Shown: positions 37,008 to 45,717 of the stretch, in pieces
Numbering within the stretch: position 1 is the first letter of the stretch
Layout: the number at the start of each line of letters is the position of its first letter
Source: F23-D06 sp963603365
GTDB taxonomy: Bacteria > Bacteroidota > Bacteroidia > Bacteroidales > WCHB1-69
Direction of reading: 5' to 3'
Assembly: GCA_963603365.1 (NCBI GenBank)
Contig: CAVCMI010000008.1
Location: 1 to 64,000, forward strand
DNA: 64,000 bases
Program-made: the position numbers and the translations under genes
Notes under the pieces: model-generated
What the model saw: the letters and a program-made list of their open reading frames with translations, nothing else
The model's database searches: none
What the model was told of the DNA's origin: nothing

Positions 37008-39137
37008 TTACTCTTCGTCTTTGTGTTCTTCTTCGTACTTCTTGATGATCTCGCTCTGTACATCTGCCGACACCTGCTGGTATTCGGCGAATTTCATACT
37101 ATAGGAAGCGCGTCCTGAAGTAATGGAGCTCAACGTGGTAGAGTACTTGTTCATCTCTGCCAACGGAATCTTGGCATGGATAATCTGGAATGCCCCCTCG
37201 TTGTCCATACCCATCATAATGCCGCGGCGTCCCTGAAGGTCAGTCATCACATCGCCCATACGGTCTGAAGGGACAAAGATGTCAACATCGTAAATCGGTT
37301 CCAGAATCTTCGGACCTGCATTTTTGAAAGCCTCTTTGAAAGCATTACGGCCGGCCAGTTTGAAAGCCAACTCGTTGGAGTCGACGGGATGCATTTTACC
37401 GTCATAAATATTGACCACAATATCACGGGCGTATGAACCGGTGAGCGGACCTTCCTCCATCTTCTCCATAATACCCTTGAGGATTGCGGGCATAAAACGT
37501 GCATCGATAGCGCCGCCCACGATACAGTTGTTGTATATCAGTTTTCCGCCCCACGGCAAGTCATACGTTTCCGTGGCACGAATCGGGTATTTGGTCTGAG
37601 TAGGCATGCCGTCATAATAAGACTCGATAAGCATGTGAACCTCGCCGAACTGGCCGGAACCGCCCGACTGTTTTTTATGGCGGTACATTGCCTCGGCTGA
37701 CTTCGTAATTGTTTCACGGTAAGGGATCTTGGGAGCATAATACTCAACCTCAATCTTGTTGAGCTTCTCAATCATCCATTTCACGATGTTGAGATGCTGT
37801 TCGCCTTGGCCTGAAATGATCATCTGCTTCAGTTCTTTCGACTGTTCCATCAGGAATGTCGGGTCAGTTTTGCGGATTTCGTTGAGCACCTGACCAAGTT
37901 TTTCGTCGTCGGCGCTGTTTTTTGCTTTTACGGCGGTGCGGAACTTAGGATCCGGGTAAACCGTCGGCTCGATAATGTCATCGCCCTTTGCCACAAGTGT
38001 CGTATTGGTCGGGGTGGACTTCAGTTTGATGGTAGCGACGATATCGCCGGCGACAGCCTTTTCCACCTCCACTCTGTTCTTGCCGGCAAAGACAAGAAGC
38101 TGGGAAATCCTTTCCTTGGTGTTGGTATTATTGTTCATCACATCGTCGGCCTTGCTGATTGTGCCGTCGCAGACTTTCATGAATGCGACTTCGCCGAGGT
38201 GTTGTTCAATCGTAGTCTTGAAGATAAAACCGACGAAAGGTTCAGCGGCGTTGAAAGCGTGCGCATTGCCGTTAGTAGCTTTCATGACGCGTCCCTCGTC
38301 CGGCATCGGGCAGTTCTTCACTACCAAGTCGAGCAGGCGTTCAACGCCTTGGTCTGTTTTGGAGGCCACACAGATTACCGGGAACGTGCCGCGGTTGGCG
38401 ATGCCGAGTTTCAGACCTTTCACCATATCTTCTTCTGACAGGGTTCCTTCTTCAAAGAACTTGTCCATAAGAGCCTCGTCATTTTCTGCGGCGGCTTCAA
38501 TCAGGGCATTGTGCATCTCTTCAGCCTTGTCCTGCTGGTCTGCCGGGATGTCTTCTGCCGTCATTTTTCCGCCGTTGACCGGGAATTTGAGCATCTTCAT
38601 CTGGAGGAGGTCAATCACAGCGTCGAAACCGACACCGGCATTGACGGGATACTGCAACGGCATCACGCTGCCGCCGAAATACTCTTTAAGTTGATGCAGC
38701 GTTTCGTCGAAGTTGGCTTTCTCGTGGTCGAGCTGGTTAACAACGAACATGACGGGCACATCCATAGCCTTTGTGCGGCGCCATTGGATTTCGGCACCCA
38801 CATCCACGCCGTTCTGGGCATTGATCACCATCAATGCTGTATCAACCACACGCAAAGCGCCAATCGTTTCACCAATGAAATCATCAAAGCCGGGACAGTC
38901 GACCATATTGATCTTCGTGCCCTCAAATTCAGCATACATCACCGTGCTCTGTATCGACTGCTGTCTTTCCAGTTCCACATCCCGATAGTCAGATATCGTA
39001 TTCTTGTCTTCTACCGTTCCTCTTCTGCTGATGACGCCGCCATGGTACGCCATTGCCTCAGCCAAAGTCGTCTTACCTACACGGTTACCGCCTATAAGGG
39101 CAATATTTCTGATCTCTTTTGTTTGATAGATTTTCAT
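37008..39137 (-). CDS. EF-G paralogue with degenerate G domain (EF-G2-like)
   Basis: A 709-residue translocase paralogue with all EF-G domains. The P-loop is intact (GGNRVGKTT, residues 16-24). Switch I, normally ERGITI, reads ERQQSI (57-62). The G3 motif, normally DTPGH, reads DCPGF (80-84), so the catalytic His is Phe. G4 reads NQLD rather than NKxD. This is the pattern of the Bacteroides EF-G2 paralogue, which has been reported to support translocation without GTPase activity and to matter under carbon limitation in the gut. The C-terminal domains IV-V (GGSGQFGEVHMLIE, MGDVMTDLQGRRG) are conserved. The canonical fusA must be elsewhere. Confidence 0.92.
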   Translation of the reverse strand: MKIYQTKEIRNIALIGGNRVGKTTLAEAMAYHGGVISRRGTVEDKNTISDYRDVELERQQSIQSTVMYAEFEGTKINMVDCPGFDDFIGETIGALRVVDTALMVINAQNGVDVGAEIQWRRTKAMDVPVMFVVNQLDHEKANFDETLHQLKEYFGGSVMPLQYPVNAGVGFDAVIDLLQMKMLKFPVNGGKMTAEDIPADQQDKAEEMHNALIEAAAENDEALMDKFFEEGTLSEEDMVKGLKLGIANRGTFPVICVASKTDQGVERLLDLVVKNCPMPDEGRVMKATNGNAHAFNAAEPFVGFIFKTTIEQHLGEVAFMKVCDGTISKADDVMNNNTNTKERISQLLVFAGKNRVEVEKAVAGDIVATIKLKSTPTNTTLVAKGDDIIEPTVYPDPKFRTAVKAKNSADDEKLGQVLNEIRKTDPTFLMEQSKELKQMIISGQGEQHLNIVKWMIEKLNKIEVEYYAPKIPYRETITKSAEAMYRHKKQSGGSGQFGEVHMLIESYYDGMPTQTKYPIRATETYDLPWGGKLIYNNCIVGGAIDARFMPAILKGIMEKMEEGPLTGSYARDIVVNIYDGKMHPVDSNELAFKLAGRNAFKEAFKNAGPKILEPIYDVDIFVPSDRMGDVMTDLQGRRGIMMGMDNEGAFQIIHAKIPLAEMNKYSTTLSSITSGRASYSMKFAEYQQVSADVQSEIIKKYEEEHKDEE

Positions 39138-39186
39138 TATGAATTGATATTAGTTGAAATTATGATTATTATAATGTAAACGGCGG

Positions 39187-39194
39187 CAAATATA
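39187..39194 (-). promoter_or_regulatory. -7 promoter element (TATATTTG) of the EF-G paralogue
   Basis: Minus-strand TATATTTG followed by CCGCC, 49 nt upstream of the ATG at 39137. I see no obvious CRP/Cur-like palindrome nearby. Confidence 0.55.
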
Positions 39195-39265
39195 CACTTT
39201 TTAATAATATTGCCATTGCTTTGCGGCGCACTTTTACGCCGTTGAGGACAATTCTTTTCTTTTTG

Positions 39266-39273
39266 TACTTTTG
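39266..39273 (+). promoter_or_regulatory. Promoter of the Nif3-family gene (TTG-N21-TACTTTTG)
   Basis: TACTTTTG is preceded by TTG at 39242-39244 with a 21-nt gap, the best -33/-7 pair seen in the window. The ATG follows 24 nt later at 39298. Confidence 0.7.
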
Positions 39274-39297
39274 CGGCAGTTTTTAAGATCCTGACTT

Positions 39298-40395
39298 ATG
39301 AAAATCAAAGAAATCGTTTCCGTTTTGGAACGTAGATTCCCGCTCTGCCTGCAAGAAGACTTCGACAATTGTGGCGTTCAATGCGGAGATGTGCAACAAG
39401 AAGCGACCGGCGTGCTGGTCTGTTTCGAATTTTCCACGAAAGTGTTGGACGAGGCTTTGGCGATGAACGCCAACCTCATCATCTCCCACCACCCGCTGAT
39501 GCTCAAACGCGGCATCTGCAAGATTGAACCCACCAACACCACTGGCGACATTCTTTGCAAAGCAATGACCAACCGCCTGACACTCTATTCAATGCACACT
39601 AACATCGACAGCGCGGAGGGTGGCGGCAACGACGCATTCGCCGAAAGGCTCAACCTTTCAGACACCTCGGTGCTGGTCCCCTCTTCCGGATTGTTTCGAA
39701 AAGTCGTGGTTTTTGTTCCTCAAAGCCATACCGGCCGGCTGAAAAACGCATTGGCAGAAGTCGGTTGCGGCATTTATGGTCACTACGACCGCTGCAGTTA
39801 CCGGATGCAGGGCACCGGCAGTTTCCGCCCTTTGCCCGATGCCAGTCCTTTTATCGGCGAGCCCCTCCTCGACGAGGAGGTTGCAGAAGACCGGCTGGAG
39901 ATGATATTCCCCGCCAACCTTCAGAAAAAAGTTATTGCGACAATCTATAGCGTGCACCCTTACGAAGAACCTGCTTTCGACATCATAAAGTTGGAGAACC
40001 CGGACAGAAGAAACGGGCTCGGTCGCGTAGGACTTTTGCCAAAGCCTATGAAAACGACTGATTTTCTGCAATATGTAAAAGAAAAGATGAGGCTCAAAGT
40101 TGTTCGCTGGCATGGAGCGCCCGAGCAAACCATCCGGAAAGTGGCAGTTTGCGGCGGCGGCGGGGCTTCGTTTATCGAACAAGCTGTCGCCGCCGGCGCC
40201 GATGCGTACGTCACCGGCGATGTCAAATACCACGACTTTTTCCGCGCAAACGGCAAGATGCTCATCGCCGACATCGGGCACTATGAAGGGGAGTTTTTCA
40301 TCAAAGAAATAATATACAAAGCATTAAAAGAAAATTTTAGTACCTTTGCCGTCGCCATTTCCAAATTGGACACATTAGAAATACAATATACGTAA
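39298..40395 (+). CDS. Nif3-like dinuclear metal centre protein (YqfO type)
   Basis: A 365-residue Nif3-family protein. Metal ligands are visible in ISHHPLML, MHTNIDSAEGGGNDAFAE and, near the end, DIGHYEGEFF. Between the two Nif3 halves sits a CutA/PII-like insert (about residues 130-230, KVVVFVPQSHTGRLKNALAE), the form known as YqfO. It forms hexameric rings; annotations as GTP cyclohydrolase I type 2 rest on limited evidence. The gene is followed by the C4 zinc-ribbon gene after 29 nt, a pair conserved in many bacteria. Confidence 0.93.
   Translation: MKIKEIVSVLERRFPLCLQEDFDNCGVQCGDVQQEATGVLVCFEFSTKVLDEALAMNANLIISHHPLMLKRGICKIEPTNTTGDILCKAMTNRLTLYSMHTNIDSAEGGGNDAFAERLNLSDTSVLVPSSGLFRKVVVFVPQSHTGRLKNALAEVGCGIYGHYDRCSYRMQGTGSFRPLPDASPFIGEPLLDEEVAEDRLEMIFPANLQKKVIATIYSVHPYEEPAFDIIKLENPDRRNGLGRVGLLPKPMKTTDFLQYVKEKMRLKVVRWHGAPEQTIRKVAVCGGGGASFIEQAVAAGADAYVTGDVKYHDFFRANGKMLIADIGHYEGEFFIKEIIYKALKENFSTFAVAISKLDTLEIQYT
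40341..40348 (+). promoter_or_regulatory. Internal -7 element (TACCTTTG) before the zinc-ribbon gene
   Basis: TACCTTTG followed by CCGTC lies inside the last codons of the Nif3-family gene, 76 nt before the next ATG at 40425. It could allow separate expression. Confidence 0.45.
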
Positions 40396-40424
40396 ATATT
40401 TGATAATTAAGTAATTACAATAAT

Positions 40425-41327
40425 ATGCCGACAAAAAAAGCTGTGCCTGACGAAGCATCTGAAAGCGTAGAAAAAATCCCTGCCGCTACCATTGTTGAAG
40501 AAGAAGTAACGATTGAAAAGACGTCTGACGGTGTAATAGAGGTTAAAAAGCATGAAGTTTCGCAAGGTCATTCCGAAGAGATTTCCATTGAGCAGAAGCT
40601 TCTTTCCTTGTATAATCTTCAGCAAATCTGTTCAAAGATTGACGACATCCGGATGATTCGCGGAGAGCTTCCCGAGGAGATCCGCGACAACGAGGACGAG
40701 TGTGAGGGCAAACGCACGCGCATCCGCAAATTCGAGGAAGAGATCGACAATTTGAAGTTAAAGATTACTGCCGAGAACACGAAGAAGGAGGAAGCCGCAG
40801 CCTCCATCAAGAAGTATGAAGAGCAACAGAACAATGTCCGCAACAATCGCGAATATGAAACGCTCAGCAAGGAGATAGAATACCAGAACCTTGAGATGCA
40901 GGTTTCGGACAAGCACAAAGCCAAATATGAGGCAGAAATCGCCGACAAGGAAAAGTCCATTGCCGAAACAAAAGCCAAACTCGAAGAGTTGGAGGACATT
41001 CTCGGGCAGAAAAAGTCAGAACTCGAGGTCATCGTAGCCGACACGGAGAAAGAAGAGCGGGAGCTGCTCGAGCAGGCTGATGCGCTGAAATCCAAAGTGG
41101 ACCAGCGTTTGCTGAATGCCTTTGAAAGAATCCGGAAGAGCGCGCACAACGGTCTGGCCATTGTGAAAATCGAGCGCGATGCTTGCGGCGGGTGTTTCAG
41201 CAAGATTCCGCCCCAACGTCAGCTGGACATCGCTTTGCACAAGAAGATCATCGTATGCGAAGCTTGCGGCCGTATCTTCATCGACGACAAATTAGTCAAC
41301 AGCCAGAACGACCCTGCTTCAGTCTAA
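40425..41327 (+). CDS. C4-type zinc-ribbon, coiled-coil protein
   Basis: A 300-residue protein. After a variable acidic N-terminus (1 to about 60), residues about 65-235 form a long coiled coil rich in Glu/Lys (KLKITAENTKKEEAAASIKK, EIADKEKSIAETKAKLEELE). The C-terminus holds a C4 zinc ribbon, CGGCFSKIPPQ followed by VCEACGRIF. This is the CT398/YbgI-partner class next to Nif3 genes; its role is unknown, with proposed links to nucleic-acid or RNA binding. Confidence 0.92.
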   Translation: MPTKKAVPDEASESVEKIPAATIVEEEVTIEKTSDGVIEVKKHEVSQGHSEEISIEQKLLSLYNLQQICSKIDDIRMIRGELPEEIRDNEDECEGKRTRIRKFEEEIDNLKLKITAENTKKEEAAASIKKYEEQQNNVRNNREYETLSKEIEYQNLEMQVSDKHKAKYEAEIADKEKSIAETKAKLEELEDILGQKKSELEVIVADTEKEERELLEQADALKSKVDQRLLNAFERIRKSAHNGLAIVKIERDACGGCFSKIPPQRQLDIALHKKIIVCEACGRIFIDDKLVNSQNDPASV

Positions 41328-41343
41328 CCAAAACGGCATAATG

Positions 41344-41458
41344 TCAAAGGGGAAGCCTAACCATTAACATTTTATTGTTTTATTTTGTGGTTTTTAGTTT
41401 AGAAATTGTTTTTGATATTTGTACCGCTTAGTTATACATGGTGAGACTTCCCCTTTGA
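41344..41458. repeat. 115-bp unit with 12-bp terminal inverted repeats
   Basis: TCAAAGGGGAAG (41344-41355) is matched by CTTCCCCTTTGA (41447-41458) with about 91 AT-rich bases between. It fills the gap between convergent genes. It may be a long-range transcript end, a small RNA closed by a stem, or a MITE remnant; no clear target-site duplication was seen. Confidence 0.6.
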
Positions 41459-41463
41459 TGTAC

Positions 41464-41961
41464 TTATTGTATTGAAACAATCTTCACATTCTTTTTGCCC
41501 GACGGCAGCAAAACATCAAAGCTGTCTCCTTTCTTTTTTCCCATCATTGCTTTTGCCAGCGGTGAAGTAAAAGGAATTTTCTGGCGGTTGCCGTTCGCTT
41601 CATCCACACCGGTGATTTGGACACACATATCCACGCCTTCCATCTGCACAGCGACTGTCGTTCCGAAAGAAATCTCGGGATTTTTTGACTTTTTAGGCAT
41701 CTTCACAACCTGTGCACTTTTAATCCTGCTCTCCAACAGGTCAAGTTTGGCGTTGATAAAATTGCGCATAACCCTTGCATCTGTTTCCTGTCCGCTCTCC
41801 TTGTTGCTTTCGCGCTCATCCAACAGTGCCTTCCTTTCAGCGATTAGCATATCAAGACCTTCCGGCGTAACGTAATTGGTCACACCTGGCGGAAGAAATG
41901 CCCTTGGCGGCACCATTGGCACCTCCTCCTGGTCGCCCTCTTTGACAAATCCTCTGCTCAT
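41464..41961 (-). CDS. greA: GreA/GreB-family transcription elongation factor
   Basis: A 165-residue Gre-like protein. The N-terminal segment SRGFVKEGDQEEVPMVPPRA is typical of a Bacteroidota Gre variant. The coiled coil (about 35-90) is shorter than in E. coli GreA, and the C-terminal FKBP-like domain ends FTSPLAKAMMGKKKGDSFDV. Gre factors rescue backtracked RNA polymerase by stimulating transcript cleavage. Acidic tip residues of the coiled coil are present (ERESN, QETDAR), but activity cannot be judged. It follows the hypothetical gene by 10 nt. Confidence 0.88.
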   Translation of the reverse strand: MSRGFVKEGDQEEVPMVPPRAFLPPGVTNYVTPEGLDMLIAERKALLDERESNKESGQETDARVMRNFINAKLDLLESRIKSAQVVKMPKKSKNPEISFGTTVAVQMEGVDMCVQITGVDEANGNRQKIPFTSPLAKAMMGKKKGDSFDVLLPSGKKNVKIVSIQ

Positions 41962-41971
41962 TTCCTAAAAA

Positions 41972-42880
41972 CTACATAAACTTGCGCCTCAACAAATCGC
42001 ACAGAGAAAGATAGGCCGTGGAAGCAGAATCCCAAAAATATTTTTTCTTCATCATCTCAAGTTTGTCAAAGGCCTCTGCCATATTGGAGCACTGGTTCAG
42101 TTGCTGAATAGCCGCACTGAACTCCTCGCCACGGTTGTTGAACAGCTCCTTAATAAAAGTGAATTTCTCATTTATTGAAATTGCCTTTGTCAGATCTCCC
42201 AACTTGGCGTGCTGGTACTGAAAACCGAGTGACCGGTCTTCTTTGCGCTCCATAAAGAGGTCGTTGAGTGAGCGGGGTTTGGCGTTTTGTTCCGGTCTTG
42301 TTGCCGGCTGTTCTGCCTTTGGGGGCTCGAACCGTTGCGGCACAAACTGGAGCAGGTCGTCCTCGTCGTCGGACATCAGCGGCTCTGGGGTTATCATTTC
42401 ATCTGGCTTTGCCGGTGCTTTTGGCGGTTCGGGGCGGTACGACTGCGAGAACAATTCGGCCACATCGTCATGGTCTGATCCAAAGTCCAGTTCCGGTGTC
42501 GGGTCTGGCTTGGTGTTGGTATGGTCAACATTCGTCTCGGCAATGGGCGGATTGGCAGGTTCTGGCCTTTCCTCCTCAACTTCCGGGGTCACGGCCGGCG
42601 CCTGGACTGGCTGCACATAAGAGTCGTGTTCGGTGTCGAAGAAGAGGTCAACATCATCGTCCATGCCTTGGAAAACGTCATAATTGTTCTGTTCTTCTTG
42701 CGGTTGTTCAACTTGTTGCACCTTGTTTTCTTTAGCCTCTATCGTTTGCATCGCAACATAGAGTTCCCTGATTCTTCCGAGAAGAATATCCTTTTCCAAC
42801 AGAGGCATCCCGCATGGATCTTTTAATATAACACAAAGATTATCAATTGCTTCATTAATCTGTTTGAAAGAATTTTTCAT
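41972..42880 (-). CDS. Conserved Bacteroidales-type protein, unknown function
   Basis: A 302-residue protein in three parts: a helical N-terminus (about 1-50, FKQINEAIDNLCVILKDPCG), a long acidic, Pro-rich, probably disordered middle (60-200, many Asp/Glu/Pro), and a helical C-terminus (about 205-302, LNDLFMERKEDRSLGFQYQH). No signal peptide or span. I recall similar proteins next to gre genes in Bacteroidales but no function. It heads a two-gene transcript with greA, from the box at 42944. Confidence 0.75.
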   Translation of the reverse strand: MKNSFKQINEAIDNLCVILKDPCGMPLLEKDILLGRIRELYVAMQTIEAKENKVQQVEQPQEEQNNYDVFQGMDDDVDLFFDTEHDSYVQPVQAPAVTPEVEEERPEPANPPIAETNVDHTNTKPDPTPELDFGSDHDDVAELFSQSYRPEPPKAPAKPDEMITPEPLMSDDEDDLLQFVPQRFEPPKAEQPATRPEQNAKPRSLNDLFMERKEDRSLGFQYQHAKLGDLTKAISINEKFTFIKELFNNRGEEFSAAIQQLNQCSNMAEAFDKLEMMKKKYFWDSASTAYLSLCDLLRRKFM

Positions 42881-42920
42881 TTTATGAGAATTTAAGGTTC
42901 TTTTAGAACATAAATAGTTT

Positions 42921-42928
42921 TACCTTTG
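42921..42928 (+). promoter_or_regulatory. -7 promoter element (TACCTTTG) of tdk
   Basis: TACCTTTG followed by CAGCC, 50 nt before the ATG at 42979. It overlaps the divergent promoter region. Confidence 0.55.
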
Positions 42929-42943
42929 CAGCCAAAAAGAGGA

Positions 42944-42951
42944 CAAAAATA
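42944..42951 (-). promoter_or_regulatory. -7 promoter element (TATTTTTG) of the hypothetical-greA pair
   Basis: Minus-strand TATTTTTG followed by TCCTC, 63 nt upstream of the ATG at 42880. It faces the tdk promoter. Confidence 0.55.
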
Positions 42952-42978
42952 CAAAATTCTTGTTTTTGGCGTGATAAA

Positions 42979-43566
42979 ATGTTTTTAGAAAACAAATCGA
43001 GCAGGAGCAGCAAAAAAGGGTGGATTGAAGTCATTTGCGGTTCAATGTTTTCAGGGAAAACGGAGGAGCTGCTACGCAGGATTCGTCGTGCCGAGTTTGC
43101 CCGCCAGAACATAGAATTGTTCAAGCCTGCCATCGACATACGCTATGACGAAACGGAGGTGGTTTCGCACAACGACAATTCGAGGGTTTCCACTCCCGTC
43201 CACAATTCGTCAGAGATTTTGCTTTATGTCAACATGGACATGGTTGAGGTTGTCGCCATCGATGAGGTACAGTTTTTCGATGACGGGATTGTCGAAGTCT
43301 GCACGACGCTGGCCAACGCCGGCATCAGGGTTATTGTCAGCGGACTTGACATGGACTTTCTGGGCAATCCTTTCGGCCCCATGCCTAATCTGATGTCCGT
43401 AGCGGAATATGTGAGCAAGCAGCATGCCATCTGCGTCCGTTGCGGAGACCTCGCCCACCATTCGCACAGAATTGTCTCCTCCAAGGATCAGCTGTTGCTT
43501 GGCGAGAAAGAGTCGTACGAGCCACTGTGCCGCCGCTGCTTCAATGAGGCGTTAAAAAATGTTTAG
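42979..43566 (+). CDS. tdk: Thymidine kinase
   Basis: A 195-residue type II thymidine kinase for dTMP salvage. It has the P-loop GSMFSGKTEE (residues 21-30), the DEVQFFD Walker B (about 95), the lasso segment, and zinc ligands CVRCGD and CRRCF near the C-terminus. The N-terminus (MFLENKSSRSSKKGWIEVIC) is the usual Bacteroidales form. The gene is followed by pta after 66 nt. Confidence 0.95.
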   Translation: MFLENKSSRSSKKGWIEVICGSMFSGKTEELLRRIRRAEFARQNIELFKPAIDIRYDETEVVSHNDNSRVSTPVHNSSEILLYVNMDMVEVVAIDEVQFFDDGIVEVCTTLANAGIRVIVSGLDMDFLGNPFGPMPNLMSVAEYVSKQHAICVRCGDLAHHSHRIVSSKDQLLLGEKESYEPLCRRCFNEALKNV

Positions 43567-43632
43567 GCTTCTGGCCTTTCGATGTTTGTTTTGCAATCGT
43601 TATTCTCTATTATAAACTAATATTTTGGAACT

Positions 43633-44640
43633 ATGAATTTAATTGACCGTATCAAAGCAAAGGCTGTAGAGGCCCACAAGACTATCGTATTGGCAGAAGG
43701 CGAGGAGGAAAGGACGCTGAAAGCCGCAGACATCATCCTTGAGAAAGGCTATGCCGGCGTCATTCTGTTAGGAGACAAAGCAGCAATAGCGGAAAAGGCC
43801 GCCGCTTTCGGGCTGAAGAACATAGGCAAGGCTGAAATCATCAATCCGAAAGACAATCCGCGCAAGGAGCAATATGCCGAGCTGCTCTGCGAAATCAGGA
43901 AGAAAAAAGGCATGACCATCGATGAAGCGCGCACGTTGGTTGAAGACCCGCTTTACCTTGGCACATTGCTGATCAAGAACGGCGATGCAGACGGAGAGGT
44001 CACGGGCGCACAGCATGCCACGGGAGACGTTTTGCGTCCGGCATTCCAGATCATCAAAACCATGCCCGGCATTTCCGTGGTTTCCGGAGCATTTATCATG
44101 TGCTTCCCTGACAAGAAATGGGGTGACGACGGCATTATGGTTTTTGCCGACTGTGCAGCCGACCCCAACACTGACGAGGACAAGCTCGCCCAGATAGCTG
44201 TAGTCACAGCTCAAACTGCCCGCACCATTGCCGGCATCGAGCCTCGTGTGGCCATGCTGAGTTTCTCCACCAAAGGCTCTGCCAAACATGAGTTAGTGGA
44301 CAAGGTTGTCAACGCCACCCGCAAAGCCAAGGAGATGGCTCCCGACCTGCTGATTGACGGCGACTTGCAAGCCGATGCCGCCATCATCCCCGAAGTGGCC
44401 GCCAAGAAAGCCCCGGGCAGCCCTGTCGCCGGCAAAGCCAATGTTTTGGTATTCCCCTCCCTCGAGGTTGGCAATATCGCTTACAAGCTGGTTCAGCGCA
44501 TGGCCGGCGCAGACGCCGTCGGTCCCATTATGCAAGGCATGGCTGCTCCCATCAACGACCTTTCGCGCGGATGCTCCGTTGAAGACATCGTCAGCCTGGT
44601 TGCCATAACGGCATGTCAGGCCGCCGGGATGAAAGCATAG
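43633..44640 (+). CDS. pta: Phosphate acetyltransferase
   Basis: A 335-residue short-form Pta (single catalytic domain, without the N-terminal DRTGG domains of E. coli). Conserved blocks include GEVTGAQHATGDVLRPAFQI, then FSTKGSAKHELVDKVVNATR and DLQADAAIIPEVAAKKAPGS, ending in RGCSVEDIVSLVAITACQ. It makes acetyl phosphate from acetyl-CoA for the acetate fermentation route. The usual partner ackA is not adjacent; a terminator follows directly. Confidence 0.96.
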   Translation: MNLIDRIKAKAVEAHKTIVLAEGEEERTLKAADIILEKGYAGVILLGDKAAIAEKAAAFGLKNIGKAEIINPKDNPRKEQYAELLCEIRKKKGMTIDEARTLVEDPLYLGTLLIKNGDADGEVTGAQHATGDVLRPAFQIIKTMPGISVVSGAFIMCFPDKKWGDDGIMVFADCAADPNTDEDKLAQIAVVTAQTARTIAGIEPRVAMLSFSTKGSAKHELVDKVVNATRKAKEMAPDLLIDGDLQADAAIIPEVAAKKAPGSPVAGKANVLVFPSLEVGNIAYKLVQRMAGADAVGPIMQGMAAPINDLSRGCSVEDIVSLVAITACQAAGMKA

Positions 44641-44662
44641 TCGCGCTTCCTGCCAATAAATT

Positions 44663-44698
44663 AAAAAAGACGGCAGCCGCTTCGCGGCTGCCGTCTTT
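44663..44698. terminator. Bidirectional terminator between pta and gcvH
   Basis: AAAGACGGCAGCCGC, loop TTC, GCGGCTGCCGTCTTT: a near-perfect 15-bp stem with A-run and T-run, between convergent genes. Confidence 0.95.
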
Positions 44699-44718
44699 GA
44701 TTCTAAATCAGGACTGTA

Positions 44719-45096
44719 CTATCCTATCAGCTGCTGATAAGCGGCCGCGTCAAGCAGACCGTCCACCTGAGACGGTTCAGAGACTTTGACTTTCACGATC
44801 CAGCCTTCGCCGTAAGGGTCGCTGTTGACCAGAGCCGGATTGGCTTCTAAAGCCTCGTTGAACTCTACAACCTCGCCTGCCACGGGCAGCATAAGGTCAG
44901 AAACGGTTTTGACGGCCTCAATCGTGCCGAACACCTCATTCTGCCCTAACGTCTCTCCTACGGAAGTGATGTCAAGAAATACAATGTCGCCCAATTCGTT
45001 GGCAGCGTATGCCGTGATGCCGACATAAGCAAAGTCACCGTCCATTTTCAACCATTCATGGTCATTGGAATACTTCAAATTCTCAGGAATATTCAT
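44719..45096 (-). CDS. gcvH: Glycine cleavage system H protein
   Basis: A 125-residue H protein carrying the lipoyl arm that receives the methylamine group from GcvP. The lipoylation site is Lys63 in GTIEAVKTVSDLMLP. The start NIPENLKYSNDHEWLK is the family norm. It lies 39 nt after frr on the same strand and may be co-transcribed with it; gcvP is about 34 kb away, so the cleavage system is dispersed. Confidence 0.97.
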   Translation of the reverse strand: MNIPENLKYSNDHEWLKMDGDFAYVGITAYAANELGDIVFLDITSVGETLGQNEVFGTIEAVKTVSDLMLPVAGEVVEFNEALEANPALVNSDPYGEGWIVKVKVSEPSQVDGLLDAAAYQQLIG

Positions 45097-45135
45097 ACTG
45101 TTAGTTTTATTGATTTATAATAAATAAGTGATTAT

Positions 45136-45693
45136 CTACACCGTCATTATTTCTTTCTCTTTGGCCTCCATAATCTTGTCCACCTTGGCGATAGCCTCGT
45201 CTGTGGCTTTTTGGATGTCGGCCTCGAGCTTCTTCACGGCATCTTCTTCCACGCCATCGTCTTTGAGTTTCTTGGCTTCATCGTTGGCATTGCGGCGGAT
45301 ATTGCGGATGGAGACTTTTGTCTGTTCTGCCTCCTGTTTTGCTTTCTTTACCAATTCCTTTCGTCTCTCTTCGGTAGGAGTCGGCACGACCAAACGGATG
45401 AATTCGCCGTTGTTTTGGGGCGTAAGCCCTAAATTGGCAGCCAGAATCGCCTTTTCGATCACAGGCAACATATTCCTTTCCCACGGTTGGATCACTATTT
45501 GATGAGCATCCGGCGTGTTGACATTTGCCACCTGCTCAACCGGTGTAGGATTACCGTAGTAGTCAACTTTCAGTCCTTCAAGCATTTGAGGAGAAGCCTT
45601 CCCTGCCCGTATTTTCTGTAGATCCTTGTCAAAAAACGACACGGTCGCATTCATGCTTTCCTTTGCTGTTTTCAGGCAACTTTGTGTATCCAT
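45136..45693 (-). CDS. frr: Ribosome recycling factor
   Basis: A 185-residue RRF, which with EF-G splits post-termination ribosomes. Recognisable segments are KIRAGKASPQMLEGLKVDYY and RLVVPTPTEERRKELVKKAK, then the NIRRNAND motif. Full-length. Downstream of pyrH as is common, but a 2TM protein gene lies between them. Confidence 0.97.
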   Translation of the reverse strand: MDTQSCLKTAKESMNATVSFFDKDLQKIRAGKASPQMLEGLKVDYYGNPTPVEQVANVNTPDAHQIVIQPWERNMLPVIEKAILAANLGLTPQNNGEFIRLVVPTPTEERRKELVKKAKQEAEQTKVSIRNIRRNANDEAKKLKDDGVEEDAVKKLEADIQKATDEAIAKVDKIMEAKEKEIMTV

Positions 45694-45717
45694 ATTCTAA
45701 AATGATCTTTTATGAGT

